Positions 1 through 8,345 of a stretch of DNA of 64,000 nt are shown here, piece by piece; position 1 is the first letter of the stretch; each line of letters starts with the position of its first letter. Source of the stretch: CALXQW01 sp031553045 (GTDB taxonomy: Bacteria; Verrucomicrobiota; Verrucomicrobiia; Opitutales; Intestinicryptomonadaceae); contig JAVBLZ010000001.1 of the NCBI GenBank assembly GCA_031553045.1, forward strand, positions 259,743 to 323,742, read 5' to 3'. The translations under genes were made by a program, and so were the position numbers. The notes below the pieces were generated by a model that was not told the origin of the DNA, did no database searches, and saw nothing but the letters and a program-made list of their open reading frames with translations.

Positions 1-855
1 TTTTGCAAGCCAATACATTGCCGCATCAGGGTCGCAGCCCCTAATGCTTTTTATGAAGGCGCTTATTGTGTCATAATGTTCGTCTTCATTGTCGTCATAG
101 CGCACAGAACGCTCCTTGGCAAAGACTTTCACGTCGTCTTCAGAAAGCTTTGCATTTGCGCCGACAGCCAAAACCATAGTCTCAAGAGCGTTTAACGCCC
201 TGCGCATATCGCCATCGCAAATTTGCGCAATAGAAAGCAAAATATCATCCGCAGCACTGCAATTATATGCGCCCAGCCCCCTAGATTCATCCTGCAAGGC
301 TATGCGTAAAACTTTCAAGATGTCGTAAGAATTCAAAGGCTCAAGCCTGAACAAATGGCTGCGGGAAAGCAAAGGGGCGTTGATATAAAAACTTGGGTTA
401 TGTGTAGTTGCGCCTATTAATCTCACATTGCCTTCTTCCACATCGGGCAAAAGCAAGTCTTGCTGAGCCTTATTGAAGCGATGAATTTCGTCTATAAATA
501 AAATTGTGCGCTCACTCTTTCTGTATCTTGCCAATGCAAGTTCTTCCTTCAAATTTGCAACATTTGATAAAACTGCGTTTATCTTTACGAACCTGCTTTT
601 GGTCTCTTTTGAGATGACTTGCGCCAAAGTTGTCTTACCGCAACCCGGAGGCCCGTAGAGCATCAAAGATCCAAAGCTGTCGGTCTTGATAAGGCGCGGC
701 AAAAGGCAATCGGGCGCAAGCAGATGTTCATGCCCCACAAGTTCAGAAAGATTTTGCGGACGCATTCTAACCGCCAAAGGTGCGGCAAAGCTCCTTTCCG
801 GAAGCTCGGCATCTTTCTTATCTGAAGCAAATAAATCTGGAGTATCGCCCTTCAT
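1..855 (-). CDS. rarA: Replication-associated recombination protein RarA (MgsA), AAA+ ATPase, C-terminus cut by window edge
   Basis: This AAA+ ATPase family acts at stalled replication forks together with SSB and RecA; it belongs to the clamp-loader/RuvB-like group. I translated it directly from the minus strand. The ATG is at 855 and the frame stays open to position 1, giving 285 codons of a family that is usually about 430-450 residues. The N-terminus carries PLAVRMRPQNLSELVGHEHL, the Walker A is GPPGCGKT at about residues 68-75, and the Walker B with the RarA-typical His is ILFIDEIHRF at about 118-127. Sensor-region text includes IGATTHNPSFYINAPLLSR. The last visible residues (IRGCDPDAAMYWLAK) are the conserved start of the C-terminal domain. 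It is transcribed divergently from thiD, with an 87-bp gap. The gene is intact as far as seen. Confidence 0.95.
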   Translation of the reverse strand, partial: MKGDTPDLFASDKKDAELPERSFAAPLAVRMRPQNLSELVGHEHLLAPDCLLPRLIKTDSFGSLMLYGPPGCGKTTLAQVISKETKSRFVKINAVLSNVANLKEELALARYRKSERTILFIDEIHRFNKAQQDLLLPDVEEGNVRLIGATTHNPSFYINAPLLSRSHLFRLEPLNSYDILKVLRIALQDESRGLGAYNCSAADDILLSIAQICDGDMRRALNALETMVLAVGANAKLSEDDVKVFAKERSVRYDDNEDEHYDTISAFIKSIRGCDPDAAMYWLAK

Positions 856-942
856 TTTTATACGCAAGAAGACTTTGACTTTTGCCTACTCTTTTCAAGC
901 ATAAAGCATCTTGAATATTTAGAGATTTTATGCACACTGCCT

Positions 943-1755
943 ATGCTTATGCAAGATATCGGAAAATTTTTACCCTGTGCAATGAGCGTTGCCAGCAGCG
1001 ACTCCGGTGCGGGTGCGGGCATACAGGCGGATATTCTGACATTTGCATCTTTGGGCGTATATGGCACAACGGCCATTGCCGCATTGACCTCTCAGAACCC
1101 AAAAAAAGTCTCCCACATTGAAGTTTGCAGTGCGCAGTCTATGTATGAACAGCTACTCGCCATTGAAGAATTTTACAAGCCGAAAGCCGCAAAGTGCGGT
1201 ATGCTTTTTGATTTGGAACACATTGAAGCTGCCGCAAAATTCTTCACTTTACACAGGCACATAAAGCTTGTTGTTGACCCTGTTTTTATTTCTTCCAGTG
1301 GTGCAAAGCTGATTAAAGACGATGCTTTAAACGCCCTCGCAAAAGAACTTCTGCCGCTTGCAGATGTCATAACGCCAAACCTTGATGAGGCAAAAACCCT
1401 CTTGAATTGCGCTGCTATTTCAAAACCTGAAATGATGTCGAAAGCAAAAGAGTTGTCGCAAAAATTTTCCTGCAATGTGCTTTTAAAGGGCGGGCATCTT
1501 GCAGATGCGGAACTTGTAGATGTGCTTTTTTGCAAGGGTTTAGAGCCTGAAGAATTTTTTGCAAAGAAAATTTCAGACATCAATACGCATGGTTCGGGTT
1601 GTACTTTAAGCGCTGCAATATGCGCATATCTTGCAAAGGGGCTTGAACTAAAACCCGCCTGTCTTGCCGCCCACACTTACCTGCAAAGCGCAATGCAAAA
1701 CCCAATATTTGTAGGCGGTGAAAATTTCATAAACCATTTTCCCAAACCCAGATGA
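943..1755 (+). CDS. thiD: Hydroxymethylpyrimidine/phosphomethylpyrimidine kinase
   Basis: It phosphorylates HMP and HMP-P with ATP in the cytosol to give HMP-PP for thiamine synthesis. At 270 residues it has the usual family length. The ribokinase-fold landmarks are visible: a substrate-binding GAGIQADILT near the N-terminus, a central DPVFISSSGAKL, NLDEAKTLL, KGGHL, and the anion hole/catalytic GSGCTLSAAI at about residues 217-226. The SDSGAGAGIQAD start region is slightly unusual, as most relatives have GSDSSGGAGIQAD. Start choice is uncertain: ATGs lie at 943, 949 and 982, and family alignment would favour 949 or 982. The gene overlaps radC by 4 bp (ATGA at 1752-1755), so the two are probably co-translated. 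No other thiamine gene and no obvious TPP riboswitch is visible nearby. Confidence 0.93.
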   Translation: MLMQDIGKFLPCAMSVASSDSGAGAGIQADILTFASLGVYGTTAIAALTSQNPKKVSHIEVCSAQSMYEQLLAIEEFYKPKAAKCGMLFDLEHIEAAAKFFTLHRHIKLVVDPVFISSSGAKLIKDDALNALAKELLPLADVITPNLDEAKTLLNCAAISKPEMMSKAKELSQKFSCNVLLKGGHLADAELVDVLFCKGLEPEEFFAKKISDINTHGSGCTLSAAICAYLAKGLELKPACLAAHTYLQSAMQNPIFVGGENFINHFPKPR

Positions 1756-2537
1756 AAACTCCAAAAGATGATTTGCAGAAATTGACGGGGGCAAACGGAC
1801 ACAGATGCCGTTTAAGAAACCGTTTTCTAAAAAACGGTCTGGACACTTTTGCAGACTATGAAGTCGTTGAACTGCTCTTGACGATGATAATTCCACGCAT
1901 AGATGTAAAGCCAATCGCAAAAAATTTAATTGCAAAATTTGGAAATTTGAAAGGCATACTTGATGCCCCTCAAGAAGATTTGCAGCAAATTAAAGGTATA
2001 GGTCAGAACGCTTCCGCTTACTTAAACTTGTTAAGAAAAATAATCCCCATCTATGTAACACAACCCTACAAGGGCGAAAAACTCACTTTAGACACGGTTG
2101 AAAAACTGGCAAAATTCTTCACCCCAAGAATCTCAAATTTAGATTATGAAGTTTTGGAGGCGGCTTATTTCAACACTCAGTTAGACCTGATTCCTTGCGG
2201 TATTGTCAGGGCGGCGGAAGGCGCAATAAACGGCGCAGTTGTAGATATAAGAAAAATTATTGAACCTGCGCTTAAAAATAAGGCGGCAAGCATTGTAATA
2301 GCGCACAACCACCCAAGCGGCGGCGAAAGCCCATCCAAAGAAGATGTAGATTTTACGGGCAAATTGGCGCTTGCCTGCAAGCCCCTAAATTTGTGTTTGA
2401 TTGAGCATTTAATAATCACCAAAAACGGGTATTTTTCTTTCAGAAGGCAGGGGTTTATGGACATTCTTTACGACACCGCAAAAGAGGCGTATCCGTCAAA
2501 CGCCGCGGTTGGAGAGGAAAGAAAGCTTTTAAAATAA
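1752..2537 (+). CDS. radC: RadC family JAB/MPN-domain protein
   Basis: This is a RadC-like protein of 261 residues. An N-terminal helix-hairpin-helix-like segment (DLQQIKGIGQNASAYL, about residues 75-90) is followed by a JAB/MPN metalloprotease-like domain. The JAMM-type metal-binding motif reads AHNHPSG at about residues 184-190 and continues with an SKEDVDFT stretch, the expected HxHx(7)SxxD pattern. The family is widely annotated as DNA repair, but its biochemical role is not settled, so only the fold and motif are firm. The start ATG overlaps the thiD stop by 4 bp, and tsaD follows 11 bp downstream, so all three probably form one transcript. Confidence 0.93.
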   Translation: MKTPKDDLQKLTGANGHRCRLRNRFLKNGLDTFADYEVVELLLTMIIPRIDVKPIAKNLIAKFGNLKGILDAPQEDLQQIKGIGQNASAYLNLLRKIIPIYVTQPYKGEKLTLDTVEKLAKFFTPRISNLDYEVLEAAYFNTQLDLIPCGIVRAAEGAINGAVVDIRKIIEPALKNKAASIVIAHNHPSGGESPSKEDVDFTGKLALACKPLNLCLIEHLIITKNGYFSFRRQGFMDILYDTAKEAYPSNAAVGEERKLLK

Positions 2538-2548
2538 AGCCGACACCT

Positions 2549-3619
2549 ATGAAAATTTTAGGCATAGAAAGTTCCTGCGATGAATCCGCACTTGCACTCT
2601 TTGATTCCGACAAGGGCATTTTGTCCGAAATTGTGCATTCTCAGATAGATTTACACGCCCTATACGGCGGCGTAGTTCCAGATTTGGCAAGCACGCAACA
2701 CCTTGAAAAGCTGCCATTGCTGATTAAAAAATTCTCGGAAGAATTTTTGCTTGAAGATTTGGATTTTATAGCCTGCACAAATGGACCGGGGCTTCCGAAT
2801 TGTTTGGCGATAGGCATTGCCGCAGCAAGTGCGCTTGCGCTTAAAAATAATATAGAGCTTTGCGGTGTAAATCATCTGGTGGCGCATGCGCTCTCGCCCT
2901 TCCTTCCAATTCACGAGCAATCGCCTGAAGTTTTTTTTAAAACAATTCAAGATTACCTGCCGCATTTGGGGCTTATAGTGTCCGGCGGCAACAGCATACT
3001 TTTTGAGCTTGATGAAAACTTAAAAATTAAAGTGCTCGCAGAAACCGTTGACGATGCCGCCGGAGAAGCCTTAGACAAAGGCGCAAAACTTTTGGGAATG
3101 CCTTACCCCGGCGCACCCTTGCTTGAAAAAGCGGCAAAGAACGCAAACTTTAAACGCTACGATTTCCCTAGGGGGCAAAATAGGAAAATTGAGGATGACC
3201 CAAACTTCAGCTTTTCAGGCTTAAAGACGAGTCTTAGATATTTCTTGGATAAACTAAGCAGCGAAGAAATTTCTGAGAATTTGCCCGACATAACCGCAAG
3301 CTACCAGTACGCAGTTGTGGAACAGTTGCGCAAACGCACGCAGTATTTTCTCAAAAAAAATCCGTACAAAAGCTTGGGAATTTCCGGTGGGGTTTCAAAT
3401 AATGAAACTCTGAAAGACGCCTTTGAAAAATTGGCAAAGCAAAATTCCGTAAAATTTTTGCTGGCAAAAAAGCAGCATAGGTCGGACAATGCGGCAATGA
3501 CGGCGTTTGCGGCCTATATGTTGCCTGGTGCGCTTAAAAAATCTAAATCTGCAACGCTTGAGATTGAACCCAACGCCCCCGTTGACTGCGCATTTAAAAA
3601 TAAAGAAAACATCGCTTAA
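2549..3619 (+). CDS. tsaD: tRNA N6-adenosine threonylcarbamoyltransferase
   Basis: It transfers the threonylcarbamoyl group to A37 of ANN-decoding tRNAs, making t6A with TsaB/TsaE and TsaC. The protein is 356 residues, normal for the family. It opens with the ASKHA signature MKILGIESSCDESALALFD. The iron-binding His pair is in NHLVAHALS (His109 and His113), followed by LIVSGGN, DDAAGEALDKGAKLLGMPYP, FSFSGLKT and the C-terminal GGVSNNETL and HRSDNAAM blocks. It is the last gene of the thiD-radC-tsaD run and converges on the plsC-like gene 54 bp away. No defect is visible. Confidence 0.97.
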   Translation: MKILGIESSCDESALALFDSDKGILSEIVHSQIDLHALYGGVVPDLASTQHLEKLPLLIKKFSEEFLLEDLDFIACTNGPGLPNCLAIGIAAASALALKNNIELCGVNHLVAHALSPFLPIHEQSPEVFFKTIQDYLPHLGLIVSGGNSILFELDENLKIKVLAETVDDAAGEALDKGAKLLGMPYPGAPLLEKAAKNANFKRYDFPRGQNRKIEDDPNFSFSGLKTSLRYFLDKLSSEEISENLPDITASYQYAVVEQLRKRTQYFLKKNPYKSLGISGGVSNNETLKDAFEKLAKQNSVKFLLAKKQHRSDNAAMTAFAAYMLPGALKKSKSATLEIEPNAPVDCAFKNKENIA

Positions 3620-3673
3620 CCTCAAACTCAGCGTTTATTAAGAGGTCTTTATTATTGTAAAACAAAAGTACTC

Positions 3674-4333
3674 TTAAACCTCATTAAGCTCAGGCAATTT
3701 TATTGCGGCAATTTTTTCCATAATTTTATCCACCACAAATTGCGCCCTATCCGGATGAGACTTCCCAGGGTCTATTTCTGAAGGCATTATGGGTTTGCCG
3801 GCAACAAGCGCCAACCTAGAGCCGCCCTGCAATTTGTTGCTGCGTGGCAACACGTCTTCAAACCCAAAACTGCGTATTGGCAAAATTGGCACATTTGCTT
3901 TTAGCGCAATAAGCCCCGCCCCCGCCTTGCCCGGCAACAAATTACCGTCGGGGCTGCGTGTACCTTCAGGAAATATCACTATGCTCACATTATTTTTTAG
4001 ATGAGCAAAAATTGTTTTGAAAGCCGCAAGATTTGAAGATTCCCCACGTTTGATTGGTATGGCATTTAGTCCTTCAAAATACTTTTTCAAGAAAAAGCCC
4101 TTCATCAAAGTATCTCTGGCAACAACCGCTAAAGTTGTGTGGTGAAAAAACGACATGGCGGGAGGGTCTAAAAAACTCACATGATTGCCAACAATAATGC
4201 AGGCGTTTTGGGGCACATTTTCCTCCCCGTAAAGCTCTATTCTTCCGAACAAGTCGCACATGCTCAACGCTGCATTCACAGAGACCGTGTAGATGATTTT
4301 TTCCTGTCTAAAATTTACAAATTTTAGTTTCAT
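3674..4333 (-). CDS. plsC: 1-acyl-sn-glycerol-3-phosphate acyltransferase (PlsC-type)
   Basis: It probably acylates lysophosphatidic acid to phosphatidic acid at the inner face of the cytoplasmic membrane. Of its 219 residues, the acyltransferase HX4D motif is NHVSFLD (His51, Asp56) and the second motif is FPEGTRSPDG with Glu123. A glycerol-phosphate-binding IPIKRGE is at about residues 92-98. The N-terminus is mildly hydrophobic (IIYTVSVNAALSMCDLF), and one membrane-associated helix is possible. The start lies 4 bp after the aroA-cmk stop, so it is probably expressed from that transcript. The gene order cmk-plsC is common in bacteria. Substrate specificity cannot be read from the sequence; other lyso-lipid acyltransferases share these motifs. 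Confidence 0.9.
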   Translation of the reverse strand: MKLKFVNFRQEKIIYTVSVNAALSMCDLFGRIELYGEENVPQNACIIVGNHVSFLDPPAMSFFHHTTLAVVARDTLMKGFFLKKYFEGLNAIPIKRGESSNLAAFKTIFAHLKNNVSIVIFPEGTRSPDGNLLPGKAGAGLIALKANVPILPIRSFGFEDVLPRSNKLQGGSRLALVAGKPIMPSEIDPGKSHPDRAQFVVDKIMEKIAAIKLPELNEV

Positions 4334-4337
4334 TTAT

Positions 4338-6332
4338 TTAAGATTTGCAAATTTTAGAAATTGCCAAAGCCACAACCTCATCCTTGCCAAGATGCGATGT
4401 GTCTATTAAGTACGCCCCTTCAGGGCAAACCAAAGGTGCGGTTTTACGCGCCTTGTCTATGGCGTCTCTCTTGGATATTGAATCTGTAATGCCTTCATTG
4501 GCACGGCGTTTGAGTCTGGTTTCTTCATCGGCGTCTAAAAATATTTTCACATCAGCGTTGGGCAGTATAACAGAGCCGATGTCTCTGCCTTCCATAATTA
4601 AACCGCCAAACCCCTGATTCTTTGCGTAAGTTACCATTGAGCGCTGATAGGTTTTCAAAAACTCCCTCACAAAATCTAAGGAGGCGAATATGGACACGTT
4701 ATCGTTCACAAGTTCTGTACGTATCAATGCGTCGTCAATGAGTTTTGAATTTATCGCCATCCTTGCAGAATTCCCCACAAGCGATGTTGAAAGCGAGATT
4801 TCCGAAAGCGCATTTTTTATGCCATCAATGTCTCCGACAGATACCCCCGCTTCAAGCAAGGCGTAAGAAATTGTGCGGTAGTGAGAGCCCGTGTCTACGT
4901 GCATATAGCCCAAAGATTTTGCGGATTCTTTGGACACGCTGGATTTGCCCACAGCCGCCCCGCCGTCAACCGCCACAGACCTAAAGCGCGCACTTGAAAT
5001 TCTGGTTTCTTCAAGAACTTCAAAAAATTCCGCCCAAGTTTTCCCGCAACACGCCGGATTGAATACGCCAAGCCAAGCCTCGCCATTTTTGAATATGTCT
5101 TTAGAGCCCAAAACCCCGAAGCTCATTGCAATTCTATGGTCTTCATAAGTGTTGATTACTATGGGCTTTGACGCATCTTTCAGCGCAGTTGCCAAATTTT
5201 TATGCGCTGTAATGCTTATTGAATCTTCAGCCTCACTAACGCTTAAGCAGATTTTTTTTAGCTCTTTGGCTGCCGCCGAAACCCTGTCGGTTTCTTGTTT
5301 TCTGGTGTGGGCAACTCCGCTTATTTTGGTATCACAACCCAATGCGGCGGAAGCGGCGGCGAGGGTCAAAAATGTGTCGGAAATGTCATTAAAATCCAAA
5401 TCCAAGTTTTTCAAATCTGTATTTTGATTACCGCATAAAAGCAAATCTTCGCCCACAATTTGAGACGTTATAAGAGACGTTTTGCAAAGCAGATTTATAA
5501 ATTCCTTATCGCCCTGCAATGTAGATAAGGCAAGCCCTTTAAACAAGACCGCCCCGCCAACCAATGCCGAAAGCATTGCAAAATAGCTTGCCGCACTTGC
5601 GTCAGGCTCAATCTGATATACAAAATCTTTAACTTCTTTTGAAAAAGTCTTTACGCAATATTCGCCATTAATTTCTTCAAGATTAATGCCAAAAGAGCGC
5701 ATCATTGCCAAAGTCATATCCACAAAAGGTTTCGAGACCGTGCTTGAAACCAGACTGATTTTCGCAGGCTTATCGGCAAACGCACTCACCATTAACATTG
5801 CAGAAAGCAACTGGCTCGACATTGAAGCATCCATCAAAATTTGACCGCCTTTAAGACCGCAGGTGCGCACTTTAAATGGAAAACAATTCTTCTGTTTTAA
5901 AAATTCAAACTCCGCCCCCTGAGCTTTCAAAACGTCTATAAGCCCGGACATTGGACGTGAATACATTGCCTCATCGGAATCAAAATAATATTCACCGTTT
6001 TTATTCAAACAAACCAATGCGGTAATAAACCTTGCCGCCGTACCCGCATTGCCCACAAATAAATTTGCCGAACTTGCCAGCTTGTCCATACCCTTTGAAT
6101 TTATGAGTATCTCCAAATTTTCTTTATCAAGCTCAATTTCAACGCCCAGACGCTTAAGGCAATCTGCCATTATCAGCGTGTCTCTTGAAAACAACGCCCC
6201 CTTAAGCCTTGTTTGGGCGTTGCAAAGCACCGCCAGCAACATAGCCCTATTTGTAATGCTCTTAGAACCAGGCAAGACAACACTTGCGCAAAGAGGCGTT
6301 TTATAGGGCAAAATTTTCAAGACATCTTTCAT
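4338..6332 (-). CDS. aroA-cmk: Fused 3-phosphoshikimate 1-carboxyvinyltransferase / cytidylate kinase
   Basis: This single 664-codon frame joins two enzymes. Residues 1 to about 440 are EPSP synthase of the shikimate pathway. Visible blocks are GSKSITNRAM, GNAGTAARFITA, SSQLLSAMLMV, EPDASAASYFAM, TRKQETDRVSAAAKEL, YEDHRIAMSFGVLG and a closing NPACCGKTWAEFFEVL. From about residue 449 it is a (d)CMP kinase. Its P-loop is GGAAVGKSS, followed by HVDTGSHYRTISYALLEAG, MEGRDIGSVILPNADVKIF and DADEETRLKRRANEG. All active-site blocks of both halves look intact, so both activities are expected. The P-loop lacks the usual SGKG wording but keeps GxxxxGKS. tyrA ends 5 bp upstream and plsC starts 4 bp downstream, giving an aromatic amino acid/nucleotide/lipid operon. 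Confidence 0.96.
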   Translation of the reverse strand: MKDVLKILPYKTPLCASVVLPGSKSITNRAMLLAVLCNAQTRLKGALFSRDTLIMADCLKRLGVEIELDKENLEILINSKGMDKLASSANLFVGNAGTAARFITALVCLNKNGEYYFDSDEAMYSRPMSGLIDVLKAQGAEFEFLKQKNCFPFKVRTCGLKGGQILMDASMSSQLLSAMLMVSAFADKPAKISLVSSTVSKPFVDMTLAMMRSFGINLEEINGEYCVKTFSKEVKDFVYQIEPDASAASYFAMLSALVGGAVLFKGLALSTLQGDKEFINLLCKTSLITSQIVGEDLLLCGNQNTDLKNLDLDFNDISDTFLTLAAASAALGCDTKISGVAHTRKQETDRVSAAAKELKKICLSVSEAEDSISITAHKNLATALKDASKPIVINTYEDHRIAMSFGVLGSKDIFKNGEAWLGVFNPACCGKTWAEFFEVLEETRISSARFRSVAVDGGAAVGKSSVSKESAKSLGYMHVDTGSHYRTISYALLEAGVSVGDIDGIKNALSEISLSTSLVGNSARMAINSKLIDDALIRTELVNDNVSIFASLDFVREFLKTYQRSMVTYAKNQGFGGLIMEGRDIGSVILPNADVKIFLDADEETRLKRRANEGITDSISKRDAIDKARKTAPLVCPEGAYLIDTSHLGKDEVVALAISKICKS

Positions 6333-6337
6333 TATCT

Positions 6338-7201
6338 TTACAAAGAGTTTCTAAAAATCTTCCCTCTTTCAAGCAATTCTTTAATTGAGGTGAAGTCTTT
6401 ATTTTCAAGGTTGCGCACAAAAGCCGACAAATCTTCAATGTAAGCTTTTAAGGATTTCAAAATTTGCTCATCATTATCTGCAATTATTGCAGACCACATA
6501 TCGGAAGAACTGGAAGCAACCCTTGTTGTATCTTTAAAGCCCGTCCCCACGAAAGATTTAAGACTTTCCACATCGCTATATTTTGAGACATTTACAGCAA
6601 GCATAGCAGCTATAATATGCGGCAAATGGCTTATGCGGGCAACTATAGCGTCATGATTTTCGGCAGAGACTTTGTACACAACCATGCCCAAGCCAGCCCA
6701 CATTGCTTCAATTTTGCCTACCGCCGCACTGGATGCCTCGGCATCAAAACAGGGTGTTATAAAACATGGCTTTGAAAGGAACAAATCTTCATCGGCAAAC
6801 TCAAGACCGGATTTTTCAGACCCCGCCATAGGGTGCGACCCCACAAAATAAGCCCCTGCGCCATTGATATAAGACTCGCAAGCAGAACACAATTTTGCCT
6901 TGGTGCTGCCCACGTCCGTTACTATTGCGCCTTTTTTTAGATATGGCGCAATCTGTTTAGACAAAGTTTTTATTGAGTCCACGGTAGAGCAAAGCACCAC
7001 CAAGTCAGCGTCGGAAACAAGGCTTACAACATCTTCAAAAACTTTACCGCACCAAGGTTTTTGGGAGCATTTTTCTCTGGTTGATGCCGAACGAGACCAA
7101 GCATAGACTTCACCCGCAAGCCCCTTTTTTTTGAGAGCCATCCCCAAAGACGCCCCCAAAAGCCCCACGCCCAAAATTGCTACTTTTTCAAACAGTGCCA
7201 T
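6338..7201 (-). CDS. tyrA: Prephenate (or arogenate) dehydrogenase
   Basis: This NAD(P)-dependent oxidative decarboxylase of tyrosine synthesis is 287 residues, typical of the monofunctional enzyme with no chorismate mutase domain. The Rossmann motif AILGVGLLGASLG sits at about residues 8-20. The next blocks are TDVGSTKA, the substrate-loop FVGSHPMAGSEKSG, and HDAIVARISHLPHIIAAML with the conserved catalytic-region histidines. GFKDTTRVASSSSDMW lies near the C-terminus. It is the first gene of the tyrA/aroA-cmk/plsC leftward run, with only 5 bp to aroA. A rho-independent terminator for the preceding gene lies upstream at 7253-7292, so its promoter should lie in the roughly 50 bp between. Prephenate versus arogenate preference is not decidable here. 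Confidence 0.94.
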   Translation of the reverse strand: MALFEKVAILGVGLLGASLGMALKKKGLAGEVYAWSRSASTREKCSQKPWCGKVFEDVVSLVSDADLVVLCSTVDSIKTLSKQIAPYLKKGAIVTDVGSTKAKLCSACESYINGAGAYFVGSHPMAGSEKSGLEFADEDLFLSKPCFITPCFDAEASSAAVGKIEAMWAGLGMVVYKVSAENHDAIVARISHLPHIIAAMLAVNVSKYSDVESLKSFVGTGFKDTTRVASSSSDMWSAIIADNDEQILKSLKAYIEDLSAFVRNLENKDFTSIKELLERGKIFRNSL

Positions 7202-7252
7202 AGTATATAAAATATTTGTCTAAAATAAAACTATTAGGCGATAAAACGCCAC

Positions 7253-7292
7253 AAAAAAAAGAGGCAAATATGAATCATATCAGCCTCTTTTT
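7253..7292 (-). terminator. Rho-independent terminator downstream of the lysine-rich small protein
   Basis: The inverted repeat AAAAAGAGGC/GCCTCTTTTT (7256-7265 with 7283-7292) has a 17-nt loop. On the minus strand it ends in a run of eight T. It lies 19 bp past the stop at 7311 and separates that gene from tyrA. Confidence 0.85.
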
Positions 7293-7310
7293 GGGAAAAG
7301 TTTTTCTATA

Positions 7311-7718
7311 CTACATCAGAAAACAAGGCGTAAAAACGATTGTTTCGCCAGTTGGCACAATACTATCGTCCCCTACGCACCATACGTTGTCGTTGATGAG
7401 TATTTTAAAGCAAACTTCAGGATCTGTACACTTCTTTTCCCAGAGCCATTCGTCATCATTGATGCACTGCATTGGCACGCCCCTATCCCAAGAGAGATCG
7501 CCGCCGCAACCCCGGATATAAAGCTGATTGCCCCAACCGGCGTCAACTTTTGCAACAATTCTGGTAAGAGCGCCGCTTGCGCATTTGCTTACAGACGCCT
7601 TCTTTTCTGTTTTAACTGCAGTTTTTTTTGCAACCGCTTTTTTTGCGGGTGCTTTTTTTTCTACAATTACTTTTTTATCTGCCTTCACAGATTTTGTTGT
7701 TTTTTTTGTTATTGCCAT
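7311..7718 (-). CDS. Small protein: lysine-rich tail plus beta-sandwich (starch-binding-like) domain, function unknown
   Basis: This is a 135-residue protein with two clear parts. Residues 1-45 are a low-complexity Lys/Ala/Val tail with 16 lysines, like histone H1-type or AlgP-type tails. Residues 52-135 look like a compact beta-sandwich: IVAKVDAGWGNQLYIRG, GVPMQCINDDEWLWE and CFKILINDNVWCVGDD resemble the carbohydrate-binding CBM20/CBM48-like fold seen in many Opitutae small proteins (from memory). There is no signal peptide, so a cytoplasmic location is likely. The ATG is preceded by a good GAGGA ribosome-binding site, about 7 nt upstream. It is a monocistronic unit with its own terminator. 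DNA or glycogen binding are both possible; neither is shown. Confidence 0.8.
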   Translation of the reverse strand: MAITKKTTKSVKADKKVIVEKKAPAKKAVAKKTAVKTEKKASVSKCASGALTRIVAKVDAGWGNQLYIRGCGGDLSWDRGVPMQCINDDEWLWEKKCTDPEVCFKILINDNVWCVGDDSIVPTGETIVFTPCFLM

Positions 7719-7844
7719 AATTTTATCCTCAAAGCAGATTCTCCTTCCGGAAAATCATCTTTTAATTAGCTATGATAATCATATATTAAAAGAAAATATC
7801 AAGACTTTATTTTACTATTTCTCAAGGCAATACCAATCAGGATA

Positions 7845-8345
7845 TTAAAGGATGTTTGAGATTCCTAAGTTTGCCTTGTTTACGTACAAATCCACATCGA
7901 AAATGGAATTTTCCTTCAATTTCTTGGCAAAAGCAAAATTGTTTCTGAACTCTGGAAATTGGACATCGCCCTCAACAGTGCGCTTTACGACAGTCAAAAC
8001 CAATTCGCTACAAAGTGGCAAGGCGCTTTTATATATTTGCGCGCCGCCGCAAATCCAAACCGTCCGAGAATCATTCTCATAAGCTTTAACAAGCTCCTCC
8101 AAAGATTTATAAATTTTCACGCCCTCAATGTGTTCCAAAGAAGAAGTAAGCACCACATTTTCACGCCCAGACAAGGGTTTGCCTATGCTCTCCCAAGTGC
8201 GCCTACCCATGACAATTACGCCGCCCATAGTAGTGCTTTTAAAGTGCTTAAAGTCTTCAGGTATGTGCCAAGGTATGTGCAAATCGTTGCCAATCACACC
8301 ATTCATAGATACGGCGGCTATTGCCTTAAACGGAAACTTTTTCAT
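7845..8345 (-). CDS. folA: Dihydrofolate reductase
   Basis: It reduces dihydrofolate to tetrahydrofolate with NADPH. At 166 residues it is normal for a chromosomal DHFR. Visible are the N-terminal AIAAVSMNGVIGND, the active-site IPWHIPEDFKHFK (Trp and the acidic residue in the usual places), the NADPH-binding VIVMGRRTWESIG and the WICGGAQIY block. The start overlaps the thyA stop by 4 bp (8342-8345), so the pair that makes and regenerates folate during dTMP synthesis is co-translated. Confidence 0.96.
   Translation of the reverse strand: MKKFPFKAIAAVSMNGVIGNDLHIPWHIPEDFKHFKSTTMGGVIVMGRRTWESIGKPLSGRENVVLTSSLEHIEGVKIYKSLEELVKAYENDSRTVWICGGAQIYKSALPLCSELVLTVVKRTVEGDVQFPEFRNNFAFAKKLKENSIFDVDLYVNKANLGISNIL

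Noticed and set aside
1173..1676. 167-codon open frame on the strand opposite thiD
   Set aside because: It is the antisense shadow of a well-supported thiD.
3626..3680. Weak inverted repeat TTAAGAG/CTCTTAA between tsaD and plsC
   Set aside because: The 7-bp stem with a long loop and no T-run is insufficient for a terminator call.
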